Below are positions 54,949-63,726 of a stretch of 64,000 bases of DNA, one piece after another. A program made the position numbers and the translations under genes. Within the stretch, counting starts at the first letter, position 1. Every line of letters begins with the position of its first letter. This DNA comes from Luteococcus peritonei (GTDB lineage: Bacteria > Actinomycetota > Actinomycetes > Propionibacteriales > Propionibacteriaceae), in NCBI RefSeq assembly GCF_039526385.1, contig NZ_BAAAIX010000028.1, positions 62,001-126,000 of the forward strand, written 5' to 3'. The notes beneath the pieces were generated by a model. It saw only the letters and a list, made by a program, of their open reading frames with translations, was not told the DNA's origin and searched no databases.

Positions 54949-55027
54949 GTGGCGATATTAGGTCAAATTATCCTTGCGGATTCCGTGTCAACTACATTTC
55001 GTCGGACCGGCCTGACAGGATGGCCCC
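54949..55027. promoter_or_regulatory. AT-rich control region between mobA and narG
   Basis: Unusually AT-rich for this genome (GATATTAGGTCAAATTATCC). TACATT (54993-54998) may be a -10 toward narG. CCGTGTCAA (54983-54991) is also found before the nitric oxide reductase gene. On the minus strand TTGACA and TAATTT are 15 bases apart, a weak mobA promoter. No perfect FNR-type TTGAT-N4-ATCAA was found. Confidence 0.45.
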
Positions 55028-58000
55028 ATGACTGACACCGCGCGCACTGACGGGGCCGCCTCGAACGCCCTGCTGAAGTTCGGTCGCTTCTTCACCAAGT
55101 GGGACGAGAGCGACGACGGCCGCGCGGTCTTCCGTGAGGGAGGCCGCAAGGGCGACGTCTTCTACCGTGACCGGTGGAGCCATGACAAGGTGGTCCGCTC
55201 CACCCACGGCGTGAACTGCACCGGTTCGTGCTCGTGGAAGGTCTACGTCAAGGACGGCATCATCACCTGGGAGTCGCAGCAGACGGACTACCCGACCACC
55301 GGAGCCGACCGTCCCGAGTACGAGCCCCGCGGCTGCCCCCGCGGCGCCGCCTTCAGCTGGTACACCTACTCGCCCACCCGGGTGCGCTACCCCTATGCGC
55401 GGGCCGCCCTGGTGGAGATGTACCGCGAGGCGCGCTCCCGGCTGGGTGACCCGGTCGAGGCCTTCCGCGAGGTGTCCACCGATCCCGAGAAGCGCGCCCG
55501 CTACCAGAAGGCCCGCGGCAAGGGCGGCCTGGTGCGGATCAGCTGGGAGGAGGCGCTGGAGATCAGCGCCGCCAGCTATGTCAACACCATCAAGAACTAC
55601 GGCCCGGACCGGATCGTCTCCTTCAGCCCGATCCCGGCCATGAGCCAGGTCAGCCATGCCATCGGCACCCGTTTCACCCACCTGCTGGGTGGCGCCATGA
55701 CCTCCTTCTACGACTGGTACGCCGACCTGCCGGTGGCCAGCCCGCAGGTCTTCGGCGACCAGACCGACGTGCCCGAGTCCGGTGACTGGTGGGACGCCAC
55801 CTACCTGATGATGTGGGGCTCCAACGTCCCGGTCACCCGTACCCCCGACGCCCACTGGATGGCCGAGGTGCGCTACCGCGGCACCAAGGTGGTCACCGTG
55901 GCCCCGGACTATGCCGACAACGTCAAGTTCGCAGACGAGTGGCTGCCCGCCCAGGCCGGCACCGATGCCGCGCTGGCGATGGCCATGGGCCACGTCATCC
56001 TCAAGGAGAACTACGTCGATCGCCAGGTGCCCTTCTTCACCGACTACGTGAAGCAGTACACCGACCTCACCATGCTGGTGCGCGTCGAGGACCACCCGAA
56101 CGGCGAGGGCCTGACCGCCTCCAAGTTCCTGCTGGCCAGCGACCTGCCCGCCGAGCGCGAGCGTGCCGATGCCAACTTCAAGACCGTCGTCTGGGACAAG
56201 GCCGCCGGCCGGCCTGCCGTGCCCAACGGCTCGATGGGCTTCCGCCACAACGAGAGCGACGAGGGCAGCTGGAACCTGGAGCTCGGTGACATCGAGCCCG
56301 CGCTGTCCATGATGGAGGTGGAGGGCCACCAGAGCGTCGAGCTGGCCCTGCCCTGCTTCGAGGACCCGCGCGGCACCGGCTCGGTGATTTACCGCGGCGT
56401 GCCCGTCGTCGAGATCGACGGCCAGCGCTACACCACCGTGCTCGACCTGATGCTGGCGCAGTACGGCGTGGGCCGTGACGGCCTGCCCGGACGTTGGGCC
56501 GCCGGCTATGACGATGTCGAGAGCCCCTACACCCCGGCCTGGCAGGCGGAGATCACCTCGGTCCCGGCCGATGCCTGCATCCGCATCGCCCGCGAGTTCG
56601 CCAAGAACTCGGAGGACAGCGAGGGCCGCACGATGATCATCATCGGCGCCGGCATCTGCCACTGGTACCACGCCGACGTCACCTATCGCGCGATCATGGC
56701 CCTGCTCATGCTGACCGGCTGCATCGGCCGCAACGGCGGCGGCTGGGCGCACTACGTCGGCCAGGAGAAGTGCCGCCCGATGACGGGCTGGTTCAACATG
56801 GCCAATGCCCTGGACTGGAGCCGCCCGCCGCGCACCATGATCGGCACCGGCTACTGGTACATGCACACCGACCAGTGGCGCACCGACGGCTTCAGCGCGG
56901 ACGCGATCACCTCGCCGCTGAGCACCGGCAGCCTCGACGGCCTGCACGCCGCCGATGCGATGGCCACTGCTGCTCGGCTGGGCTGGATGCCGATGTACCC
57001 GCAGTTCGACCGCAATCCGCTCGACCTGGCCGACGAGGCCAGTGCCGCGGTGGAGCGGGGCGAGGCGCCCGACGTGCAGACCTGGATCGCCACGGAGCTG
57101 AAGGAGGGCCGCCTGAAGTCCGCGATCGAGGACATCGACGCCCCGCAGAACTGGCCCCGCAACCTGATCCTGTGGCGCTCCAACCTGTTCGGCAGCTCGG
57201 CCAAGGGCGAGGAGTACTTCCTCAAGCACCTGCTGGGCACCCACAACAACGTGATGGAGAACGGCCATGGCGATGCCGTGGAGAACCGGCCGCGCAGCAT
57301 CGCCTGGCGCGACGAGGCCCCCGAGGGCAAGCTCGACCTGCTGATCACCAGCGACTTCCGCATGACCAGCTCCACCCTGCTCTCGGACATCGTCTTCCCG
57401 GCCGCCACCTGGTACGAGAAGTACGACATCTCATCCACCGACATGCACCCCTATGTCCACGCCTTCACCCCGGCCATTGACCCGCCGTGGGAGGCCCGCA
57501 GCGACTTCGAGACCTTCAAGGCGCTGGCGCAGGCCATCAGCCGGCTGGCGGCCAAGCACCTGGGCGTGCGCAAGGACATCGTCGCGGTGCCCATGCAGCA
57601 CGACACCCCCGGTGAGCTGGCGCAGCCCGGCGGCCACGTGCCGGACTGGAAGGGCACCGACGTGCCGGCCGTGCCGGGCAAGAACATGCCGGCGCTGATG
57701 GTGGTGGAGCGCGACTACACCGCGATCGCCGACAAGCTGCTCTCCGTGGGTCCGCTGGCCGACCGGCTGGGCTTCACCACGAAGAACATCACCTACGACG
57801 TGAAGCACGCCGTGGACCGGCTGGCCAAGCTGCACGGCGTCTTCGACTCGGGGGCGGCGGCCGGACGTCCGGCCATCGACACCGACCAGCGGATGGCCGA
57901 GGCGATCCTGACCTTCTCGGGCACCACCAACGGTGAGCTGGCCACGCAGGGCTTCCGCACCCTGGAGAAGCGCACCGGCGTGAAACTGGCCGACTTCTCC

Positions 58001-58744
58001 GAGGGCCAGGAGGAGAAGATCATCACCTTCGCCCAGACCCAGCAGGCCCCGCAGCCGGTGATCACCTCGCCGGAGTGGTCCGGCTCGGAGACCGGTGGAC
58101 GGCGCTATGCGGCCTTCACCATCAACACCGAGCGGCTGAAGCCCTGGCACACCCTGAGCGGCCGGATGCACTTCTTCCTGGACCACGACTGGATGATCGA
58201 CGCCGGCGAGCAGCTGCCCATCTACCGCCCGCCGCTCGACATGCGTCGCGCCTACGGCGAGCCGGAGATCGGCGAGCGGGGGGAGAAGGCCATCACGCTG
58301 CGCTACCTGACGGTGCACAACAAGTGGTCGATCCACTCCGAGTACCAGGACAACCTGTTCATGCTCTCGCTGGGCCGTGGCGGCCCACAGGCCTGGCTGA
58401 GCGTGGAGGACGCGCAGGCGATCGACGTCGCCGACAACGAATGGGTGGAGTGCACCAATGCGAACGGCGTCTTCGTCGCCCGCGCCGTGGTGAGCCACAA
58501 GCTGCCCGCCGGCATCGCCTACGTGCAGCACGCCCAGGAGCGCACTATCGACGTGCCCAAGTCGGAGGCCACCGGACGCCGAGGCGGCATCCACAACTCC
58601 GTCACCCGGATCCTGCTCAAGCCCACGCACCTGATCGGCGGCTACGCCCACCAGGCCTATGCGTTCAACTACATCGGACCCACCGGCGTGAACCGAGACA
58701 TCATCTCGACCATCCGCAAGCGGTCCCAGGAGGTTCAGTACTGA
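55028..58744 (+). CDS. narG: Respiratory nitrate reductase alpha subunit
   Basis: The catalytic subunit of the membrane-bound nitrate reductase: bis-MGD reduces nitrate to nitrite on the cytosolic face. The 1238 residues are the full length. The FS0 cluster ligands are visible: H60, C64, C68 and C103, within HGVNCTGSC and PRGCPRGA. The Mo-ligand Asp lies in WYADLP near 233. No twin-Arg signal is seen, as usual for NarG. narH starts at the last base of the stop (TGATG). The operon narGHJI-narK follows. Confidence 0.97.
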   Translation: MTDTARTDGAASNALLKFGRFFTKWDESDDGRAVFREGGRKGDVFYRDRWSHDKVVRSTHGVNCTGSCSWKVYVKDGIITWESQQTDYPTTGADRPEYEPRGCPRGAAFSWYTYSPTRVRYPYARAALVEMYREARSRLGDPVEAFREVSTDPEKRARYQKARGKGGLVRISWEEALEISAASYVNTIKNYGPDRIVSFSPIPAMSQVSHAIGTRFTHLLGGAMTSFYDWYADLPVASPQVFGDQTDVPESGDWWDATYLMMWGSNVPVTRTPDAHWMAEVRYRGTKVVTVAPDYADNVKFADEWLPAQAGTDAALAMAMGHVILKENYVDRQVPFFTDYVKQYTDLTMLVRVEDHPNGEGLTASKFLLASDLPAERERADANFKTVVWDKAAGRPAVPNGSMGFRHNESDEGSWNLELGDIEPALSMMEVEGHQSVELALPCFEDPRGTGSVIYRGVPVVEIDGQRYTTVLDLMLAQYGVGRDGLPGRWAAGYDDVESPYTPAWQAEITSVPADACIRIAREFAKNSEDSEGRTMIIIGAGICHWYHADVTYRAIMALLMLTGCIGRNGGGWAHYVGQEKCRPMTGWFNMANALDWSRPPRTMIGTGYWYMHTDQWRTDGFSADAITSPLSTGSLDGLHAADAMATAARLGWMPMYPQFDRNPLDLADEASAAVERGEAPDVQTWIATELKEGRLKSAIEDIDAPQNWPRNLILWRSNLFGSSAKGEEYFLKHLLGTHNNVMENGHGDAVENRPRSIAWRDEAPEGKLDLLITSDFRMTSSTLLSDIVFPAATWYEKYDISSTDMHPYVHAFTPAIDPPWEARSDFETFKALAQAISRLAAKHLGVRKDIVAVPMQHDTPGELAQPGGHVPDWKGTDVPAVPGKNMPALMVVERDYTAIADKLLSVGPLADRLGFTTKNITYDVKHAVDRLAKLHGVFDSGAAAGRPAIDTDQRMAEAILTFSGTTNGELATQGFRTLEKRTGVKLADFSEGQEEKIITFAQTQQAPQPVITSPEWSGSETGGRRYAAFTINTERLKPWHTLSGRMHFFLDHDWMIDAGEQLPIYRPPLDMRRAYGEPEIGERGEKAITLRYLTVHNKWSIHSEYQDNLFMLSLGRGGPQAWLSVEDAQAIDVADNEWVECTNANGVFVARAVVSHKLPAGIAYVQHAQERTIDVPKSEATGRRGGIHNSVTRILLKPTHLIGGYAHQAYAFNYIGPTGVNRDIISTIRKRSQEVQY

Positions 58745-60387
58745 TGCGAGTCATGGCACAGGTTGCGATGGTCATGAACCTGGACAAGTGCATCGGCTGC
58801 CACACCTGTTCGGTCACCTGCAAGCAGGCATGGACCAACCGGGCCGGCACCGAGTACGTCTGGTTCAACAACGTGGAGACCCGGCCCGGCCAGGGCTACC
58901 CGCGTCGCTACGAGGACCAGGACAAGTGGCAGGGCGGCTGGGTGCGCACACCCACCGGCGGCCTCAAGCTGCGCTCCGGCGGACGGTTCAAGAAGCTGCT
59001 CAGCATCTTCGCCTCCCCGGTGCAGCCGGGTCTGGAGGACTACTACGAGCCGTGGACCTACGACTACGAGACCCTCACCAATGCCCCGCTGGGTGACGAC
59101 TTCCCGGTGGCCCGGCCCAAGAGCCTGATCACCGGCAAGGACACGAAGATCACCTACTCGGCCAACTGGGACGACTCGCTGGGCGGCACCTATGCCGCCG
59201 GCTTCGACGACCCGATGATCGCCAAGATGCGCCAGGAGGCGCAGGACAAGATCAAGTTCGAGTACGAGAAGAGCTTCATGTTCTTCCTGCCCCGGATCTG
59301 CGAGCACTGCCTGAACCCCTCCTGCATGGCCTCCTGCCCCTCGGGCGCCATCTACAAGCGCAGCGAGGACGGCATCGTGCTGGTGGACCAGGACCGCTGC
59401 CGCGGCTGGCGCCAGTGCATCACCGGCTGCCCCTACAAGAAGATCTACTTCAACCACCGCTCGGGCAAGGCGGAGAAGTGCACCTTCTGCTACCCGCGCC
59501 TCGAGGCGGGCATCCCGACGGTCTGCTCCGAGACCTGCGTGGGCCGGCTGCGCTACATCGGCATCATCCTGTACGACGCGGATGCCGTGACCAGGGCCGC
59601 CAGCGTGAAGGACGACCAGGACCTGTACCAGGCCCAGCTCGACGTCATGCTGGACCCGCAGGACCCCACCGTCCTGCAGGCCGCCCGTGACGCCGGCATC
59701 CCCTCGGACTGGATCACCGCGGCCCAGAAGTCGCCGGTCTACGCGCTGATCAAGCACTTCAAGGTGGCCCTGCCGCTGCACCCGGAGTACCGCACCATGC
59801 CGATGGTCTGGTACATCCCGCCGCTGTCCCCGGTGGTCGACCTGCTGCGCGAGCAGGGCCACGACGCGGAGGCCCCCGGCAACCTGTTCGGTGCCATCGA
59901 CGCGCTGCGCATCCCGGTGGACTACCTCGCCGAGCTGTTCACCGCGGGTGACACCCAGGTGGTCACCGAGGTGCTGCAGAAGCTGGCGGCGATGCGCTCC
60001 TACATGCGCGGCGTGACCATCAACAAGACCCGCGACGCCGAACTGGCCGCCGCGGTGGGCATGACGCCGGAGGCCATGGAGCAGATGTACCGGCTGCTGG
60101 CCATCGCCAAGTACGACGAGCGCTACGTGATCCCGAAGGCCCACATCGAGCAGGCGCACAACCTGGAGGAGATGGGCTGCTCGCTGGACTTCGACGGCGG
60201 CCCCGGCATGAACGAGGAGGGTCCCTTCGGCTCCTCCTCGCGCGGCCCGGTCCCGGTGGCCATCGAGACCTACCAGTCGATCAAGGCCCGCCAGGCCGCC
60301 GCCGATGCCGACACCCAGCCTCCGCCGCTGATGCCCTCGGCCGACGGCATGCCGGGGGTCGACAACTCGCCGGTGACCAGGAAATGA
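58744..60387 (+). CDS. narH: Respiratory nitrate reductase beta subunit
   Basis: The electron-transfer subunit with four iron-sulfur clusters between NarI haem and NarG. The 547 residues include CIGCHTCSVTC (16-26), CEHCLNPSCMASCPSG, CRGWRQCITGCPYK (with the Trp typical of the 3Fe-4S site) and CTFCYPRLEAG with VCSETCVGR. The length and cluster order fit NarH of E. coli type. It overlaps narG by one base and narJ by four bases. Confidence 0.97.
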   Translation: MRVMAQVAMVMNLDKCIGCHTCSVTCKQAWTNRAGTEYVWFNNVETRPGQGYPRRYEDQDKWQGGWVRTPTGGLKLRSGGRFKKLLSIFASPVQPGLEDYYEPWTYDYETLTNAPLGDDFPVARPKSLITGKDTKITYSANWDDSLGGTYAAGFDDPMIAKMRQEAQDKIKFEYEKSFMFFLPRICEHCLNPSCMASCPSGAIYKRSEDGIVLVDQDRCRGWRQCITGCPYKKIYFNHRSGKAEKCTFCYPRLEAGIPTVCSETCVGRLRYIGIILYDADAVTRAASVKDDQDLYQAQLDVMLDPQDPTVLQAARDAGIPSDWITAAQKSPVYALIKHFKVALPLHPEYRTMPMVWYIPPLSPVVDLLREQGHDAEAPGNLFGAIDALRIPVDYLAELFTAGDTQVVTEVLQKLAAMRSYMRGVTINKTRDAELAAAVGMTPEAMEQMYRLLAIAKYDERYVIPKAHIEQAHNLEEMGCSLDFDGGPGMNEEGPFGSSSRGPVPVAIETYQSIKARQAAADADTQPPPLMPSADGMPGVDNSPVTRK

Positions 60388-61094
60388 GCGAACAGGTGGG
60401 CCTCGACGAGGTCCAGGTCTGCTACCAGGCCGCCTCGCTGCTGCTCAGCTATCCCGACGAGCAGCTGCTGGAGCGGTTGCCGGTGCTGCGCGAGGCGCTG
60501 GCCGGCACCCGCTGGGCGGGGCACTTCGCGCCCACCCTGGCGCACCTGGAGGACCGCTCGCTGGCCGAGGCGCAGTCCTTCCACGTGCAGGAGTTCGACA
60601 TCTCGCGTCGTCACGCCCTGCACCTGTCCTACTGGACCGACGGTGACACCCGTCGCAGGGGAGAGGTGCTGGCCGGCATCAAGCAGGTCTACCGGGACTC
60701 CGGTCTGCTGGTGCGCCTGGACGGCGAGCTGCCCGACCACCTGCCGTTGGTGCTGGAGTTCGCGGCGCTCGGCGACCCGCAGCGCGGGCACGAGCTGCTG
60801 GTGCGCTACCGTCCCAGCCTCGAGCTGCTGCGGATGCAGCTGGAGACCGACGAGCTGCCGCAGGCCGGGATCCTGCAGGCCATCTGCGCCACCCTGCCCG
60901 GCGCCTCGCCCAGCTCGCGGGCCGAGGTGCAGCAGATGGTGGATGCCGCCATACCCGTCGAGACGGTGGGCCTGGACGGCTACGGCGGAGCCGGCTTCGA
61001 CCGGCTCGGCATGGGCGGCGATCCCGCCACCGGCCCCCAGTTCGTGGAACTCGAGCCCGCAGGCACACCCCTGCGCTCCTGGAAGGACCAGTGA
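60384..61094 (+). CDS. narJ: Nitrate reductase assembly chaperone NarJ
   Basis: NarJ binds NarG and allows cofactor insertion and membrane docking. The 236-residue helical protein has the Nar/TorD-type pattern: YQAASLLLSYPDEQLLERL, QEFDISRRHALHLSYWTDGDTRRRG, DHLPLVLEFAALGD. It overlaps narH by four bases. Its last codons (LRSWKDQ, then TGATG) are duplicated 107 bases downstream at the narI start. Confidence 0.92.
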   Translation: MSEQVGLDEVQVCYQAASLLLSYPDEQLLERLPVLREALAGTRWAGHFAPTLAHLEDRSLAEAQSFHVQEFDISRRHALHLSYWTDGDTRRRGEVLAGIKQVYRDSGLLVRLDGELPDHLPLVLEFAALGDPQRGHELLVRYRPSLELLRMQLETDELPQAGILQAICATLPGASPSSRAEVQQMVDAAIPVETVGLDGYGGAGFDRLGMGGDPATGPQFVELEPAGTPLRSWKDQ

Positions 61095-61101
61095 TGGACA
61101 C
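61070..61101 (+). repeat. Direct repeat, copy 1, at the narJ end
   Basis: A 32-base segment covering the last narJ codons, the TGATG junction and the codons Met-Asp-Thr. It matches copy 2 at 61177 with one mismatch (61079 C against 61186 G). Confidence 0.85.
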
Positions 61102-61201
61102 CTGCCTCCAGCAGGGGGGACGACCCCTCTGTGACCCCCCGCGCCGCTCGCGCGCATCGGTGCTCGCAGGCTCGCACCTGCGCTCGTGGAAGGACCAGTG
61201 A
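61094..61201 (+). CDS. 35-aa open frame between narJ and narI, duplication product
   Basis: The frame starts at the ATG overlapping the narJ stop and begins MDT, like NarI. It continues as Cys/Arg/Pro-rich sequence (CLQQGGRPLCDPPRRSR) and ends LRSWKDQ like NarJ, with a TGA overlapping the true narI ATG. It thus keeps stop-start coupling across both junctions. The peptide matches no family I know. It may be a by-product that lets ribosomes pass from narJ to narI. Confidence 0.35.
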   Translation: MDTCLQQGGRPLCDPPRRSRASVLAGSHLRSWKDQ

Positions 61202-61208
61202 TGGACAC
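61177..61208 (+). repeat. Direct repeat, copy 2, at the narI start
   Basis: The second copy of the 32-base junction segment; here the ATG begins the real narI. Weaker similarity extends about ten bases further upstream in both copies (GCAGGC blocks). Confidence 0.85.
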
Positions 61209-61962
61209 GTTCCTGTGGGGCATGCTGCCCTATGCCTGCATCACCCTGCTGATCGTGGGCACGATCTACCGCTACCGCAACGACCAGTTCGGCTGGACCA
61301 CGCGCAGCTCCCAGCTCTATGAGAGCAAGATCCTCAAGATCGCCTCGCCCCTGTTCCACTTCGGCATCCTGATGGTGCTCGTCGGCCACTTCATGGGCCT
61401 GGTGATCCCCAAGAGCTGGACCGACGCGGTGGGCATCAGCCAGCACCACTACCACCTGTTCGCCCTGGGTGGCGGCCTGGTGGCGGCCGCGGCCACCATC
61501 ATCGGCCTGGTCATGCTGATCTACCGTCGTCGCACCACCGGTGAGGTCTTCCATGCCACCACCGGCAATGACAAGGTGATGTACCTCTTCCTGGCGGCCG
61601 CCATCATCCTCGGCACGCTGGCCACCCTGTTCGGCGGCCATGCCCCCGACGGCTCGGAGCACAACTACCGCGAGACCGTGAGCCCCTGGTTCCGCTCGCT
61701 GTTCACCTTCCAGCCCGACGTGGAGGCGATGACCCACGCCACGCTGCCCTTCCAGCTGCACGTGGTGGTGGCGCTGCTGCTCTTCGCCATCTGGCCCTTC
61801 ACCCGCCTGGTGCACGCCTTCACCGCGCCGCTGCACTACCTCTTCCGTCCCTACATCGTCTACCGAAGCCGTGACGGCCAGCCCACCCCCTCCTCGCAGG
61901 GCAGCGGCCAGCGTCGTGGCTGGGACCCCATCGGTACCCCTGACAGAAAGATTCGTCGATGA
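61201..61962 (+). CDS. narI: Respiratory nitrate reductase gamma subunit (cytochrome b)
   Basis: The membrane subunit that oxidises quinol and holds two b haems. The 253 residues have five membrane helices. Haem-ligand type His are seen in SPLFHFGILMVLVGH (about 50-64) and in LPFQLHVVVALL and FTRLVHAF (about 185-210). The ATG at 61201 matches the family start; a GTG at 61186 lies within duplicated sequence. The stop overlaps narK by four bases. Confidence 0.94.
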   Translation: MDTFLWGMLPYACITLLIVGTIYRYRNDQFGWTTRSSQLYESKILKIASPLFHFGILMVLVGHFMGLVIPKSWTDAVGISQHHYHLFALGGGLVAAAATIIGLVMLIYRRRTTGEVFHATTGNDKVMYLFLAAAIILGTLATLFGGHAPDGSEHNYRETVSPWFRSLFTFQPDVEAMTHATLPFQLHVVVALLLFAIWPFTRLVHAFTAPLHYLFRPYIVYRSRDGQPTPSSQGSGQRRGWDPIGTPDRKIRR

Positions 61963-63173
61963 GCACACCTTCCCCGGCACCCGCCGCCACCTCGGAGCTG
62001 CGCGGCCAGCTCGGCCAGGTCATCCTGGCCACGCTGGCCTCCGCCACCGGCTTCTGGGCGTGGATGTCGATCGCCCCGATGCAGAAGACCTATGCCAGTT
62101 CCATGGGGCTGAGCGAGAGCCAGATCGCCATGATGCTGGCCACCCCGGTGATCGTCGGCTCGCTGGGCCGCATCCTGGTGGGGGCCCTGACCGACCGCCT
62201 GGGAGGCCGCAAGATGTTCGCGGCCATCCTGCTGCTGGCGGCCCCGGCCGTCGTGCTGGTCTCCATCGCGGGGCAGACCAAGAACTACCCGCTGCTGATC
62301 GCCTCCGGCTTCTACCTGGGCGTGGCCGGCACCATCTTCGCCGTCGGCATCCCCTTCTCCAGCGCCTGGTATGCCGCCAAGCAGCGTGGCTTCGCCAACG
62401 GCGTCTTCGGCATGGGCATGATCGGCACCGCCGTGGCCGCCTTCGTCACCCCGCGCCTGGTCAAGGCCGTGGGCTACTCCACCGCGCACTACATCATCGC
62501 CGGCGTGCTGGTGGCGATGGCCGCCCTGGTCTGGTTCTGCATGAAGGAGTCGCCCGCCTGGGCACCCCAGCACCAGCCTCTGGTGCCCCGTATCGCCGCG
62601 GCGTTGAAGCTGGCCGTCACCTGGGAGATGTGCTTCCTGTACGCCATCGTCTTCGGTGGCTTCGTGGCCTTCAGCACCTTCCTGCCCAAGTACCTGACCA
62701 CCGTCTACCCGCACCTCGACGCGGTGGCGGCGGCCAACCGGATGGGTTCCTTCGTGATCGCCGCCGTGGTGGCCCGTCCCTTCGGCGGCATGCTGGCCGA
62801 CCGGATCGGCCCCAAGGTCGTCTCCCTGGCCGCGCTGGCCGGCGTGGCGATCACCGCCTTCGTCGCCTCCACCCAGCCCGAGGAGGGCGCCGCCTCCGGC
62901 ATCACCTTCCTGGTGATGGCCGCCTGCCTGGGCCTGGGCCAGGGCTCGATCTTCGGCTGGGTGCCGCGGATCGCCCCCAAGGACAAGGTGGGTGCCGTCT
63001 CCGGCACCGTCGCGGCGGCCGGTGGCCTCGGCGGCTACTTCCCGCCGCTGGTGATGGCCGCCACCTACGATGCCGCCACGCACTCCTACGCCAAGGGCCT
63101 GTGGGCCCTGGTGGGCACCGCGGTGCTCGGCCTGCTGCTCACCCTCATGCTGAAGGAGAAGCGCGAGGACTGA
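61959..63173 (+). CDS. narK: NarK-type nitrate/nitrite transporter
   Basis: A major-facilitator transporter of 404 residues with about 12 helices. Seen: TGFWAWMSIAPM in helix 1, the loop GALTDRLGGRKMF after helix 2, and GMLADRIGPKVV in the second half. Its place as the last gene of the nar operon, with a four-base overlap, supports nitrate uptake or nitrate/nitrite exchange. It starts at the ATG within CGATGAGC. Confidence 0.93.
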   Translation: MSTPSPAPAATSELRGQLGQVILATLASATGFWAWMSIAPMQKTYASSMGLSESQIAMMLATPVIVGSLGRILVGALTDRLGGRKMFAAILLLAAPAVVLVSIAGQTKNYPLLIASGFYLGVAGTIFAVGIPFSSAWYAAKQRGFANGVFGMGMIGTAVAAFVTPRLVKAVGYSTAHYIIAGVLVAMAALVWFCMKESPAWAPQHQPLVPRIAAALKLAVTWEMCFLYAIVFGGFVAFSTFLPKYLTTVYPHLDAVAAANRMGSFVIAAVVARPFGGMLADRIGPKVVSLAALAGVAITAFVASTQPEEGAASGITFLVMAACLGLGQGSIFGWVPRIAPKDKVGAVSGTVAAAGGLGGYFPPLVMAATYDAATHSYAKGLWALVGTAVLGLLLTLMLKEKRED

Positions 63174-63177
63174 GCTG

Positions 63178-63183
63178 TAGTCT
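63178..63183 (+). promoter_or_regulatory. -10 hexamer TAGTCT of the phosphoesterase gene
   Basis: TAGTCT ends seven bases before the ATG at 63191, the leaderless spacing, so the gene need not depend on the nar promoter. Confidence 0.45.
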
Positions 63184-63190
63184 GGCGGGC

Positions 63191-63685
63191 ATGCGTGTCC
63201 TGGTCATCTCCGACACCCACGCCCCGCGCCACTGGAAGACACTGCCACCAGGTCTGCTGGAACCACTCGGTTCCGCAGACCTGGTGCTGCATGCGGGCGA
63301 TGTCTGCACCCCCGAGGTGCTCGACGCGCTCGCCTGGCACGCCCCGGTACGGGTGGTGATGGGCAACAATGACGGACCCGCGATCGCCGCCTGGGGCGCC
63401 ACCGAGACCCTGGAACTGGAGCTGGAGGGCGTCCGGGTGGCGATGATCCACGACGCCGGTGCCAAGCAGGGACGCGACCGGCGGATGCGTCGACGCTTCC
63501 CCCAGGCCGACCTGGTGGTCTTCGGCCACTCGCACATCCCGCTCGACGAGCCCGACGGGGCGGTCCACCTGTTCAACCCGGGCTCGCCCACCGACAAGCG
63601 ACGCCAGCCGCACTTCACCTACGGGCTGCTGGAGCTGGCCGACGGCCGGCTGACCCGCCACCAGGTGGTCGTCCTGCCGCGTTGA
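63191..63685 (+). CDS. YfcE/MJ0936-type metallophosphoesterase
   Basis: A calcineurin-like phosphodiesterase of 164 residues. The metal-binding motifs are complete: ISDTHA (D-x-H), HAGDVC (GD), MGNNDG (GNND), MIHDAG, and FGHSHIP (GHSH). Homologues cleave model phosphodiesters or 2',3'-cyclic nucleotides; the natural substrate is unknown. The length is typical. It follows narK after 17 bases but has its own -10 element. Confidence 0.87.
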   Translation: MRVLVISDTHAPRHWKTLPPGLLEPLGSADLVLHAGDVCTPEVLDALAWHAPVRVVMGNNDGPAIAAWGATETLELELEGVRVAMIHDAGAKQGRDRRMRRRFPQADLVVFGHSHIPLDEPDGAVHLFNPGSPTDKRRQPHFTYGLLELADGRLTRHQVVVLPR

Positions 63686-63726
63686 GGCAGGGGCAGGACC
63701 CGGTCAGGGCCCTCAGGGGCGCGTCC

